In this document: positions 50,844-59,567 of the stretch, one piece after another
Position numbering within the stretch: position 1 is the first letter of the stretch
How the letters are laid out: the number at the start of each line of letters is the position of its first letter
Assembly (NCBI GenBank): GCA_937990725.1
Contig: CALKQS010000008.1
Location: 1-64,000, forward strand
Source: an uncultured Candidatus Saccharibacteria bacterium
GTDB lineage: Bacteria > Patescibacteriota > Saccharimonadia > Saccharimonadales > Saccharimonadaceae
Direction of reading: 5' to 3'
Length of the DNA: 64,000 nucleotides
Program-made: the position numbers and the translations under genes
Notes under the pieces: generated by a model
The model's input: only the letters and a program-made list of their open reading frames with translations
Told to the model about the DNA's origin: nothing
The model's database searches: none

Positions 50844-51131
50844 AATGCTTGTGCTATTAGTGTTCTATGTCACTATAGCATAAGCGTAATGAAAGGGGAA
50901 GGTAAAAAAAAGAATTTTTAAAGCCCCTTGCATAATTGTGTATTTTCTGTAGTGTGACAGGGTCGATATTTTCAAGAACAAAATCTCTGGTGTGGAAGCA
51001 AGATAGTAACAGTTCTTTATACGCACTCATGAGACGAAGTGGTTGATGCTAAAGAAAAAATATTGAGATTGAGACAGACGAAGTGCAAACTAAGAAACGG
51101 AAGAAACGAAGATATGTCGAGGTAGATCTTT

Positions 51132-52571
51132 TTATGCCACTGGTGGTACCGGTATTGGCGCGTGGTAAGCCCAATAGGTGCCAAAGGTATAGTACAGCAA
51201 AATTGCCCCGCAGCCAAAGAATATAAGGGCGTGAAACACCTTAGCCGAGGCAGTATGGAACCAAATATACTTGCGTAGCCACACCCCACAGGGGATGAGG
51301 AGCACGAGTAGCGCCGTAAAGTAACGCCCTTGCACTCCATCGGCGTAGTATGCACCAGCACCAAAGCGAATTGGTAGCAGTGCCCAGGCGGTGTACATCG
51401 CGTATGAAACCGCCGCAATGAAGACTGCAACAGTGGTGAGGTTGGCCGCGGCTAATCGACCAGCAGCTGGTGCTAGTGCTTGTTCTTCAGCCTTATCACG
51501 CTTGATGAGTGCAAGAAAGACCAGTAGAAAGAGTGGAATCAAAACAAAGAGCGGCAGGTGATATTTGAAGCTTGAGAAGTCGCCCACACTACCACGTACC
51601 ACAATGTCGGTGTAGCCAATGTTTGGATTGATGTAGGTATTAAAGAGGATACGGATAAACCCGAGTGGATTATGATGCAGTGGATTATCGGCTGCACCAG
51701 ATGAAAGGAGCGCACCATCATAGATCTTTTGCCAGACGAGTAGTGCCGCCAGCGACACAATGCCAGCGCCCGCGATCAGTGCCCACTTGTGCAGGTTGAA
51801 GGGGAGCTTCTTGAGTAGTGATGGCAATTTTGTAAGCTCGCTGTTTGAAACAAAGAGCCGCCCTGGCAAAAAGAGTAGCGGGAAGAGCAGTAGGCCATTA
51901 ACTGCCTTGGTCAGTGCCAGCAGCGCCGCTATAGCTAAGAGACCAGCGACTTGCCGGCGGCGGATTGGCGTTTCTTGGGTGTAGAGATTGAGTGTCATGG
52001 CGGTAATGAGGAATATCGCCACATTCGTCATGACGTCGCTCGAGAGTGAGGCGGCGAGATGAACCATTAGTGGTAACAGCCCTACTACTGCAAAGACCCA
52101 CTTACCAATCCGCACCCACTTGATAATGAAAAACACACTGAGCGCGTAGAACAGCAAGTTGGCAATTCGCCCAAAGAGAATCGTTAGGCCTGTCGACCCA
52201 TTGAAGAGATTAGCGATGAAAATACCAAGCGTTTGCGGTGCATGCATAATAGGGGCATAGCCCACAGCACTGTTGCACTTGCTTGTTGTCTTGAGATCTG
52301 AACGATTGATGGGGTGCGAATAATCAGCGCTAATATTGCCATGATACACCGATGATGCTCGGCCATTAACGTCCGCTGGGTAGGTGCAGCGCTTGGATTC
52401 TAAGCGACCATCTGCCAGCGCATACGCCCGCAAGTAGTGCATATTCTCATCACTCACCGACAGCTGCGGCACAAAAAACGCCGACAACACGCCAAATAGC
52501 AAACACAGCGAAAGAAAAACCCGCTCTGGCCGTGCAATAAATGATTCGAATGATGCCCAATATTTCTTCAT
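51132..52571 (-). CDS. DUF2142-type polytopic membrane protein
   Basis: 479 residues with about 12 membrane helices. The N-terminal region FLSLCLLFGVLSAFFVPQLSVSDENMHYLRAYALADG carries the DE-x-x-H motif typical of DUF2142, a GT-C-like family found in polysaccharide clusters and thought to transfer sugars from polyprenyl carriers outside the membrane. Long extracytoplasmic loop after helix 1 (residues ~35-110). The frame is open to 52640, but MKKYWASF at 52571 is 10 bases after a TATAAT box. Divergent to the flippase gene. Confidence 0.8.
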   Translation of the reverse strand: MKKYWASFESFIARPERVFLSLCLLFGVLSAFFVPQLSVSDENMHYLRAYALADGRLESKRCTYPADVNGRASSVYHGNISADYSHPINRSDLKTTSKCNSAVGYAPIMHAPQTLGIFIANLFNGSTGLTILFGRIANLLFYALSVFFIIKWVRIGKWVFAVVGLLPLMVHLAASLSSDVMTNVAIFLITAMTLNLYTQETPIRRRQVAGLLAIAALLALTKAVNGLLLFPLLFLPGRLFVSNSELTKLPSLLKKLPFNLHKWALIAGAGIVSLAALLVWQKIYDGALLSSGAADNPLHHNPLGFIRILFNTYINPNIGYTDIVVRGSVGDFSSFKYHLPLFVLIPLFLLVFLALIKRDKAEEQALAPAAGRLAAANLTTVAVFIAAVSYAMYTAWALLPIRFGAGAYYADGVQGRYFTALLVLLIPCGVWLRKYIWFHTASAKVFHALIFFGCGAILLYYTFGTYWAYHAPIPVPPVA

Positions 52572-52581
52572 AACACGCCTG

Positions 52582-52587
52582 ATTATA
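52582..52587 (-). promoter_or_regulatory. -10 box of the DUF2142 gene
   Basis: CTATAAT, 10 bases before ATG 52571, leader about 4 bases. Confidence 0.55.
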
Positions 52588-52647
52588 GAGCACAAATCAC
52601 AACAGAGCAAATTATGGTCTAAATCGCAGGAAATAACCAACCAATGG

Positions 52648-52653
52648 TATACT
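52648..52653 (+). promoter_or_regulatory. -10 box of the flippase gene
   Basis: GGTATACT, 10 bases before ATG 52664; no ribosome-binding site. Confidence 0.55.
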
Positions 52654-52663
52654 AAATAAGATT

Positions 52664-53890
52664 ATGCAATCTAAAAATTATATCTGGAACTCCATCGGCT
52701 CCTTTTTGCAAAGTGCCATTTCGCCAGCACTTCTACTGCTCATTACGCGGCTTAATGGTATCACCGACTCGGGGGTTTTTTCCTTTGCGCTGTCGCTCTC
52801 GGTAGTGTTTTGGGCGATTGGCTTGTGGGGTGGGCGCACTTATCAGGTGTCGGATGTGCGCAAAGAGTTTAGTAGTAGCAGCTATCTTGCCGTTAAGCTC
52901 GTGACGTCGATCGTGATGATGGTAGGTGCGGTGCTGTTTTGCGCGGCGAATCACTATGATGTCGTTAAGTCGAGTATCATCATCGCACTCGTGCTCTTCA
53001 AAGCGCTGGAGGCAGTGGCCGATGCACTCTATGGCGTGCTGCAGATTCACCACAGGCTCTACATCGTTGGCTATTCGCTTACGATCAAGGCGGTAGGGGG
53101 CTTTGTGGCATTTTTGCTCGTCGATATGCTTATGCATAGTGTGCTGTGGGGGGTGGTGGCAATTGTGGTGGTTAATGCTCTCATGCTTGTGTTGTATGAT
53201 TGGCAACAGGTGCAGCGATATGAACCCATTCAGCTTCACTTCGATCATCTCGTGCCCAAGCTGCGTCATGTTGGTATGATCATGCGGCGCTGCACACCAG
53301 TGTTCCTTACCACATTTTTGACGATGTTTTCGCTTAATATCCCGCGCTATTTTCTTGATACATTTCACACGCACGAGATCGCGTATTTTGGTATTATGGC
53401 CATGCCCATTACATTACTCTCGCTGTTTATTACCTTCATTATTCAGCCCAATATTGTGCAGCTGTCGGAGCTCTATCATCAGCAAAAGCGCCTTGAGTTT
53501 CACGCTCTGGTGAGCAAAATTATCCTTATCGTCTTGGGGATTAGTGCACTGACACTGATTGCAACGTGGCTGGCTGGAGCGCCGCTTCTTACGCTCATTT
53601 TTAATGCGCGCATCACCGATTATCGCACTGAGCTGCTCATCATGGTGGTGGGAGCGGTGGCTAATGCGCTGGTGTCGATTTATATTAATATCCTCACCGT
53701 GCTGCGCGAATTTAAGGGACAGTTCTATATACTTCTGCTGAGTAATATCGCGCTCACCATAGTATCGTACGGCGTGGTGCAGCACCATGCGATGCTGGGC
53801 AGTGTGCTGTGCTTTATGGTAGCGGGCATTATTCAAGCGGTGCTGCTCTCAGTGGTCTACCGCCGGCAGCTGCGCTGTATGGTCGCGTAG
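52664..53890 (+). CDS. Polysaccharide flippase, Wzx/MVF-like
   Basis: 408 residues with 11-12 membrane helices and the N-terminal pattern of oligosaccharide flippases (NSIGSFLQSAISPALLLLITRLNGITDSGVFSFALSLSVVFWAIGLWGGRTYQVSD). Would flip undecaprenyl-linked oligosaccharides across the membrane. Its presence beside an ABC-type exporter suggests two glycan routes or a carrier for the GtrA/GT-C-like decorating enzymes. Confidence 0.82.
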   Translation: MQSKNYIWNSIGSFLQSAISPALLLLITRLNGITDSGVFSFALSLSVVFWAIGLWGGRTYQVSDVRKEFSSSSYLAVKLVTSIVMMVGAVLFCAANHYDVVKSSIIIALVLFKALEAVADALYGVLQIHHRLYIVGYSLTIKAVGGFVAFLLVDMLMHSVLWGVVAIVVVNALMLVLYDWQQVQRYEPIQLHFDHLVPKLRHVGMIMRRCTPVFLTTFLTMFSLNIPRYFLDTFHTHEIAYFGIMAMPITLLSLFITFIIQPNIVQLSELYHQQKRLEFHALVSKIILIVLGISALTLIATWLAGAPLLTLIFNARITDYRTELLIMVVGAVANALVSIYINILTVLREFKGQFYILLLSNIALTIVSYGVVQHHAMLGSVLCFMVAGIIQAVLLSVVYRRQLRCMVA

Positions 53891-53911
53891 TATTGTTTGC
53901 CGCTGCAGGGT

Positions 53912-53929
53912 AAAGCTTATTGGCTTTTT
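53912..53929 (+). terminator. Weak terminator after the flippase gene
   Basis: Short AAAGC / GCTTT stem with a TTTTT run. Plausible but weak. Confidence 0.4.
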
Positions 53930-54322
53930 GCAAGAGATTATCAGGCCTTCATCGCCTCTATCTAAATTGCAAAAATCTTCACGATCTGTCTTTCTACACC
54001 ACCTCCGATAGATCACTAAAGGGTCGATGTCTACGAGACACCGGCCCCCCTTGTGTCAGAGCCAACAACTGATCGTAACGATTGATTTCACAGCTCATCA
54101 AGGTAAAGTTTGGAGGAAACTCCAGCACCAAGAGAGGCTGTGAGATTCAGATTCTCTTAGCTTACTACGTGGCAAAATTGATTGCAATGATATCCCAAGG
54201 GGGTGGGGATTGAGTGAGACTATATGAGCGCTTAACAGTAGTAAAATAGCTCATCAGCATGTTTTTTATCCTACATCGACCATGCGATTTCATATATTTC
54301 AAAAAGCTTACGCTAACTGTGC
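53930..54322. other. Noncoding region with small hairpins
   Basis: About 390 bases without a credible gene. Small hairpins are visible: TGTCT-ACG-AGACA near 54029, ATCGTAACGAT near 54071 and GGAG-GAAA-CTCC near 54112 (a GNRA-type tetraloop). They could belong to a structured RNA or be fortuitous. Confidence 0.35.
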
Positions 54323-54328
54323 TATAAT
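54323..54328 (+). promoter_or_regulatory. -10 box of the first rmlD gene
   Basis: TGCTATAAT, then a ~15-base leader with AAAGGAGGG before ATG 54350. Confidence 0.6.
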
Positions 54329-54349
54329 AGCGGAAACAAAGGAGGGTAT

Positions 54350-55207
54350 ATGAGCAAGGGGATTGTAATATTGGGTTGTAATGGCCAAGTGGGGCGGGCG
54401 CTCCAGGAGATATATCCAAAGGCAACGGCGCTGGGCCACCAGCAGCTCGACATTTCGGACGAAGAGCAGGTCCTTGGGTATGATTGGTCGGGTGTGGATG
54501 TCATTATCAACGCAGCAGCGTTCGTCAATGCCGATGGATCAGAAACGCTTGAGGGCCGCACCAAAGCCTGGCAGGTTAATGCCGTTGGCCCGCGCAATCT
54601 CGTCAAGGTAGCGCTGGAGCATGATATTACATTGGTTCACTATTCATCCGACTATGTCTTTGATGGGACGAACAAAAACCATGGTGAGGATGAGTCGCTC
54701 TCACCACTGTCGGTCTATGGTGATGTCAAGGCAGCAGGGGATCTATTGGTTAGCCTTGCGCCGCGCCATTATGTGCTGCGTGTTTCGTGGGTGATTGGCG
54801 ATGGGCACAACTTCCCGCGGACGATGAAGCGCTTGGCTGACATGCGCATTAATCCCAAGGTTGTGGATGATCAATATGGTCGGCCAACCTTTGCGTCGGA
54901 GATTGCGCGTGCCACCAAGCACTTGCTAGACACCAAGGCCGAGTATGGTTTGTATCATGTGTCAAACTCCGGGCCGATCAAATCGTGGGCAGAACTTGCT
55001 GAGGATGTCTTCGAATATGCAGGGCACGATCGCGATAGGGTTGTAAAAGTGTCAACACAAGAGTATAGTAAAGACAAGATTCCGTTTGCGCCTCGACCAA
55101 TGTATAGCGATATGAATTTGTCGAAGCTGCACAACACAGGATTCATCAGTGAGAGCTATCAGCCATTACTGGAAAACTACGTAAAAAATATAGCAGCGGT
55201 GGAATAA
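54350..55207 (+). CDS. rmlD: dTDP-4-dehydrorhamnose reductase (copy 1)
   Basis: 285 residues. SDR-family reductase giving dTDP-L-rhamnose. NADP-binding start VILGCNGQVGRAL, DVIINAAAFVNADGSET, VHYSSDYVFDG, catalytic SVYGDVKAAGD (Y-x3-K), SWVIGDGHNF and C-terminal RPMYSDMNLSKL. Strong ribosome-binding site and its own promoter, apart from the main rml operon. Followed after 16 bases by a GT8-like gene. Confidence 0.88.
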   Translation: MSKGIVILGCNGQVGRALQEIYPKATALGHQQLDISDEEQVLGYDWSGVDVIINAAAFVNADGSETLEGRTKAWQVNAVGPRNLVKVALEHDITLVHYSSDYVFDGTNKNHGEDESLSPLSVYGDVKAAGDLLVSLAPRHYVLRVSWVIGDGHNFPRTMKRLADMRINPKVVDDQYGRPTFASEIARATKHLLDTKAEYGLYHVSNSGPIKSWAELAEDVFEYAGHDRDRVVKVSTQEYSKDKIPFAPRPMYSDMNLSKLHNTGFISESYQPLLENYVKNIAAVE

Positions 55208-55223
55208 AGGAGAGAGGCAGGCC

Positions 55224-56252
55224 ATGCCCAGAGTAAAAAAGAAAATCTTAAACGTCTTGTATCAAAGTGACGATAACTACGCAGTTGTGAGTGCGATCTC
55301 GATCGCATCATTGCTTGAAAACAACAAGACGCTCGACGAGATTCATATTTTTTATTGTGGGTATAAGCTAAGCAAGCAAAGCAAAGATCGCCTTAAGAAG
55401 TTGGTTGAAAAATACCCCAATGCCTATTTGACATTCATCAATCCCAACGCATATCACAAGAAATTACAGAAGCTCGGCGTCAAGCCGTGGCATGGCGTAT
55501 ATGTGACGTGGCTCAAGATGCTGGCACTGGCCGATCTTGAGATTAAGACTGATCGTGTGCTCTACCTCAACCCACACACGATTATTACCAGCGCACTCGA
55601 TGGTTTACTGGAGCTTGATTTTGAGAAAAATATCATGGCACTGGCCTACGATACCCTCACTAATCAGCACAAAGCAACGATTGGCCTCCAGCCCACCGAT
55701 GGCTACTACAACTGTGGTATCATGCTCATCAATCACAAAAAATGGCTCAAAGATGATGTGTCGAGCCAAGTCGTCGAGCACCTGTCGAAGAAAAGCGACT
55801 ACGTCATTGCCGATCAAGACCTCTGTAATGTTATGTTCCGCGGGCAGATCAAGACGCTCGATATCGCCTATAATTTCTCCAGTGCGTTTTATGCCTATCG
55901 GCCGCAAGATCTGCTGCGCATTAATAATCTTAAGCAGCCGTACTTCTACAGCTACGATGAGATCATGACCAACTACTATAGTCCCAAGATTATTCATTCG
56001 CTCTACGGTATTCAAGGTAAGCCATGGGAGGTTGGCAACAAGCACCCGAACCGGCTGCTGTGGCAAAAGTACTTTGCACTCACTCCGTGGAAAAACACCG
56101 AGCTTCCGCATGCTAAGAAAACACTGGTGTGGTATCTGTATGATGTCTTACCTCGCCCAATCTTTATGCAGCTATACATCATGGCGGTGGAGCGTAAATT
56201 TGCCGAGGTCGATAAAGAGAAGACCGAAACGACCGAAGCAAACGTGAGGTAG
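55224..56252 (+). CDS. GT8-family glycosyltransferase with altered DxD motif
   Basis: 342 residues resembling LgtC/GT8 enzymes: LYQSDDNYAVVSAISIASLLENN, YVTWLKMLALADL, VLYLNPHTIITSAL, GYYNCGIMLINHKKWL, IADQDLCNVMF and KIIHSLYGIQGKPW. In active GT8 proteins the metal-binding motif in the LYLDxD position holds two aspartates; here residues 116-118 are Asn-Pro-His. It may be inactive, metal-independent or bind a different ligand. Co-transcribed with rmlD copy 1; ends at a strong terminator. Confidence 0.8.
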   Translation: MPRVKKKILNVLYQSDDNYAVVSAISIASLLENNKTLDEIHIFYCGYKLSKQSKDRLKKLVEKYPNAYLTFINPNAYHKKLQKLGVKPWHGVYVTWLKMLALADLEIKTDRVLYLNPHTIITSALDGLLELDFEKNIMALAYDTLTNQHKATIGLQPTDGYYNCGIMLINHKKWLKDDVSSQVVEHLSKKSDYVIADQDLCNVMFRGQIKTLDIAYNFSSAFYAYRPQDLLRINNLKQPYFYSYDEIMTNYYSPKIIHSLYGIQGKPWEVGNKHPNRLLWQKYFALTPWKNTELPHAKKTLVWYLYDVLPRPIFMQLYIMAVERKFAEVDKEKTETTEANVR

Positions 56253-56267
56253 AGTATATAATGAAAC

Positions 56268-56298
56268 AAACCGGCTCGAGGAAACTGAGCCGGTTTTT
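56268..56298 (+). terminator. Terminator after the GT8 gene
   Basis: AAACCGGCTC / GAGCCGGTTT stem followed by TT. Confidence 0.85.
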
Positions 56299-56628
56299 CG
56301 TGCAGCACAAAGGAGTAATATTTCTTGATATAGAAGAACTCAAATTTCTCACGCTCTTGTCGCATCTTTATCTTATTCAAGACGCACGCTCTTTTTAAAC
56401 CCTTGCAACGTTTAGTCGGAGTGTTTTATAAAAATGAAAAATAGTTTACATCCATAATCTCATCTATAATGGGACAGGATTAGTTAACAGAGAAAATAAA
56501 CGAATTACTGCTCATGAATATCATCTTCAAGTTTTACTATAATAGTAGTGCAAGAGTAAAGAGTTAATGATTTACTCACAAAAAAGCTCCTAATTTTATA
56601 GGACTTATAGCTGTTCAAATTCCATTAA
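56299..56628. other. AT-rich noncoding gap between converging genes
   Basis: 330 bases, clearly AT-rich; no gene or RNA recognised. Confidence 0.5.
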
Positions 56629-57444
56629 CTACGACAACAACTGATGGATGCGCGATGTAATATGGAGTCGCGCTGCCCGAGCAGCTTTATGCCAGCCAAC
56701 CGATGCGAAGCGCTGAGCATAGCTAGTATATACTGCATTTTCTTCTGCAAAGCGCACGCCATCCTTTGACTTTTCTTTGCTTGAGAGCGACTGGGCAAAG
56801 CGCCGGTATTGGAATGTCTCAGTCTGATCAAAAGCAAGCACTGCGCCATCAAGAATGAAATCAAACACCAAAACAAGATCCTCTAAAATAGTATATGTTG
56901 CATCAAAGGAATACCGCTTGAGCGTCGCTGTCTTCCAGACGATCGATGGGAAGTAGAGCCAGTCGCCATGACTCAGAGACGTTGCAAGTTTTTCGCCTGA
57001 GCAAAGCCCTGATTTACGAGGCTGCAAAAATCGCTTAACACGGTCAACCAGTGGGAGATATAGCTGACCCTTGTCATTAATCACTTGCACCCCTGGCTGA
57101 TAAAAATCCGCCTCGCCAATTGTCTGCAATGCCACTGCTACGCACTCTGGCAAAAGCCGATCATCACACCCCACAATCATACAGTGCGGTGCCGTTACAT
57201 ACTGGACGGCAAAGTTGAAGTTGTTGGTAATGCCGAGGTTTTTCTTGTGTCGGATATAGGTGATGCGTGGGTCGGCGAGTTTTGTGTAATAATCGCGTGC
57301 TTCGGTCGATGGGTAGTGGTCATCAAGAATGGTCAGGTGCCAATCGTCGCTTGTCTGAGTCAAGACAGAGTCAACCGCTTCTTTGAGTAAGGCGAATTCG
57401 CCCCAGTAGGGGATGACGATATCGAGTGATTTATTTTTTGTCAT
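56629..57444 (-). CDS. GT2 glycosyltransferase
   Basis: 271 residues. SLDIVIPYWGEFALLKEAVDSVLTQTSDDWHLTILDDHYPS, NLGITNNFNFAVQYVTAPHCMIVGCDDRLLPE (DD at the DxD place), then an EDLVLVFDFILDGAVLAF region with FQYRRF. Inverting family 2 fold; sugar unknown. The frame is open to 57573, but MTKNKSLDIVIP at 57444 matches the family start and overlaps the DUF2304 gene by 14 bases. Confidence 0.85.
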   Translation of the reverse strand: MTKNKSLDIVIPYWGEFALLKEAVDSVLTQTSDDWHLTILDDHYPSTEARDYYTKLADPRITYIRHKKNLGITNNFNFAVQYVTAPHCMIVGCDDRLLPECVAVALQTIGEADFYQPGVQVINDKGQLYLPLVDRVKRFLQPRKSGLCSGEKLATSLSHGDWLYFPSIVWKTATLKRYSFDATYTILEDLVLVFDFILDGAVLAFDQTETFQYRRFAQSLSSKEKSKDGVRFAEENAVYTSYAQRFASVGWHKAARAARLHITSRIHQLLS

Positions 57445-57790
57445 GAGTCGAGAGTTTAATTGACAATTCTTGATGGAGGTCGCGCACGCGGCGTTCGTTT
57501 TGGTCGATCCGCTGGCGCTGCGTGTTGACGATGTAGAAGAGTAACACGATCGCTGTCGTCTGGACAATGTCAAACAAGCTCAACTCTGACGAATCAAACG
57601 GTGGGTGGCCAATCGAAATATTATACAGCGGGAAGCAGCTCAGCAGCACTGCCATCACCACCAGCCACATCACCACCTGGTGGCGTAAGCGAGTGACGGT
57701 GATTTTGTTTAGTTTGTATTGGGTGATGATGTTGACGAGCGCCAGGAGAATAATTGGCACATTGAGCAAGACAAGGGCAAAATATCTCAT
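57431..57790 (-). CDS. DUF2304-family small membrane protein
   Basis: 119 residues with three predicted helices (YFALVLLNVPIILLALVNII, VVMWLVVMAVLLSCFPLYNISI, FDIVQTTAIVLLFYIVNTQ) and a charged C-terminal helix (RQRIDQNERRVRDLHQEL). DUF2304 proteins sit beside GT2 enzymes in polysaccharide clusters and probably help anchor or feed them. Overlaps both neighbouring GT2 genes. Confidence 0.85.
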   Translation of the reverse strand: MRYFALVLLNVPIILLALVNIITQYKLNKITVTRLRHQVVMWLVVMAVLLSCFPLYNISIGHPPFDSSELSLFDIVQTTAIVLLFYIVNTQRQRIDQNERRVRDLHQELSIKLSTHDKK

Positions 57791-58506
57791 TCGAAGAGCT
57801 CCGTTAAGCGTTGTTTGAATAAGCGTTTGACGATATTGATAGCATTCCAGTTGTTTTGGCCTTTGGCACGGGAATAGTCGGTGTATATTGCCTTGATGGG
57901 GTATTCACCAATTGTCATCCCCGCTTGCTTGGCACGCCAGATCATCTCCGAGCAAAATTCATAACCAGTCGACTTCCAGTCTAAATTATCAATGGCCTGG
58001 CGCGAATAAATACGCAGGCCAGATTGTGAATCTGTCACATTAATGCCAAATAAGAGCTTAGTGATCAAACTCAAGCCTTTGTTACCGAGAACCTTCGTCT
58101 TAGACATGCCGGTGCTATCAATGAGACGACTGCCAATGAGTAAATCTGCCTGGCGCTCATCGATCTGCGTGATACCCGCCAACACATCCTCCGGCGCATG
58201 CTGACCATCGGCGTCCATCGTCGCAGCGATGTCATAGCCATGCTGCCGAGCGTACGATAGGCCAGTTAAAGTTGCGCCGCCTGCACCAGAGTTAAGGATA
58301 TGATCGATCGTAATGGCACCACCTTTTTTGGCTTGGGTGAGCGTGTCATCCTTCGATCCATCATTTATCAGCACAACGTCGATCATATAGCCAGCTGCCT
58401 TAGCTTTGGCGAAGACTCGCTTGGATTGTTTGATCACGTCCTTGATGACCGTCGCTTCGTTATAGGCTGGGACGATCACACAGACTGTCTTGGTATTCGT
58501 TTTCAT
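57787..58506 (-). CDS. GT2 glycosyltransferase, DPM1-like
   Basis: 239 residues. VCVIVPAYNEATVIKDVIKQ, VVLINDGSKDDTL, ILNSGAGGATLTGLSYARQHGYDIAATMDADGQHAPEDV (DADGQH) and DSQSGLRIYSRQAI are typical of polyprenyl-phosphate mannose/glucose synthases. No membrane helices of its own; the next gene, DUF2304, may supply them. ATGA overlap with it. The ATG is 9 bases after a TATAAT box that abuts the rmlA stop. Confidence 0.9.
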   Translation of the reverse strand: MKTNTKTVCVIVPAYNEATVIKDVIKQSKRVFAKAKAAGYMIDVVLINDGSKDDTLTQAKKGGAITIDHILNSGAGGATLTGLSYARQHGYDIAATMDADGQHAPEDVLAGITQIDERQADLLIGSRLIDSTGMSKTKVLGNKGLSLITKLLFGINVTDSQSGLRIYSRQAIDNLDWKSTGYEFCSEMIWRAKQAGMTIGEYPIKAIYTDYSRAKGQNNWNAINIVKRLFKQRLTELFE

Positions 58507-58515
58507 ATTGGTATT

Positions 58516-58521
58516 ATTATA
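58516..58521 (-). promoter_or_regulatory. -10 box of the DPM1-like gene
   Basis: TATAAT touching the rmlA TAG stop, 9 bases before ATG 58506. Confidence 0.55.
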
Positions 58522-59373
58522 CTACGCCGAGAGGTAATTTCCGTAGCCTGATTTTTTTAGTGGTGCAGCAAGCTTGGCAAGCTGCTCGTCGGTGATCCAA
58601 CCGTTGGTATGCGCAATCTTTTCAGGGCTGCCAACGACTTGGCCAGTACGGTTTTGCACAACACGTACAAAATCCTCGGCGTCGGTCAGGCTGCTAATTG
58701 TCCCAGTATCAAGCCACACATCGCCATTGTCCAGTGTCTGGACCTTTAGTTTGCCACGGCGCAAATACTCAGCATTTACAGAGGTAATTTCTAACTCGCC
58801 ACGGTCGCTTGGCTGGACATTCTTCGCAATTTCTACCACATCATTGTCGTAGAAATAGAGCCCCACTACCGCAAAGTTCGACTTAGGTTGGGCGGGCTTT
58901 TCTTCGATCGATACCGCGTGGTTGTCATCATCAAAGGCTACGACGCCATACCGCTCTGGGTCAGATACTTTGTAAGCAAAGACCACACCACCGTCTGGGT
59001 CGGTGCAGGCACGCAGTGAGTCATCGAGCGCTGCGCCGTAGAATATGTTGTCACCCAAGACGAGTGCCACCTTGTCGTTACCAATAAATTCCTCACCAAT
59101 GATAAACGCTTGCGCCAAGCCATCGGGGCTGGGCTGAATGGCATATTGCAGATTAATACCCCACTGCACACCATCACCAAGTAAACGCTGGAAGCCTGCT
59201 TGGTCGTCTGGCGTCGTGATGATGAGGATGTCGCGAATCCCTGCTTGCATCAGCGTGGTGAGAGGGTAATAGATCATTGGCTTGTCATAGATGGGCATCA
59301 GCTGTTTGCTAATTGCCTTAGTGATTGGCCACAGGCGTGAACCCGAACCACCTGCCAAAATAATACCTTTCAT
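58522..59373 (-). CDS. rmlA: Glucose-1-phosphate thymidylyltransferase
   Basis: 283 residues, first step of dTDP-rhamnose synthesis (glucose-1-P + dTTP). GIILAGGSGSRLWPITKAISKQLMPIYDKPMIYYPL is the nucleotide-binding signature; also YAIQPSPDGLAQAFIIGEEFIG, LVLGDNIFYG, VSIEEKPAQPKSNFAVVGLYFYDN and VWLDTGT. AAGGAG lies 8 bases before the start. Separated by 194 bases from rmlD copy 2, so it may have its own promoter. Confidence 0.95.
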   Translation of the reverse strand: MKGIILAGGSGSRLWPITKAISKQLMPIYDKPMIYYPLTTLMQAGIRDILIITTPDDQAGFQRLLGDGVQWGINLQYAIQPSPDGLAQAFIIGEEFIGNDKVALVLGDNIFYGAALDDSLRACTDPDGGVVFAYKVSDPERYGVVAFDDDNHAVSIEEKPAQPKSNFAVVGLYFYDNDVVEIAKNVQPSDRGELEITSVNAEYLRRGKLKVQTLDNGDVWLDTGTISSLTDAEDFVRVVQNRTGQVVGSPEKIAHTNGWITDEQLAKLAAPLKKSGYGNYLSA

Positions 59374-59567
59374 ACGTAAAACTCCTTATGTTCTAACTAT
59401 ATACTTATCATACCAGATAAAGTAATAGTACCATAATACCGAAGATAATGGGAATATATAACAGTGTGCAAAGAGTTAGTCACTCTAGATAATACGCGAA
59501 GTCAAACAAAATTATTCACGTCGTGAGATGATAACCTAAAAGCTATGACAAATAGCCAAGGACTACT

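Noticed and set aside
52733..53374. Open frame antisense to the flippase gene
   Set aside because: His/Arg-rich shadow of a membrane-protein gene with clear codon structure on the other strand.
54020..54085. Frame reading VDVYETPAPLV, similar to the start of Hsp20 proteins
   Set aside because: A stop codon sits three codons before and another about 18 codons after, and nothing beyond matches; most likely chance.
54105..54125. GAGGAAACTCC resembling the GAGGAAAGTCC signature of RNase P RNA
   Set aside because: The matching conserved distal segments are absent and the match is explained by a small hairpin.
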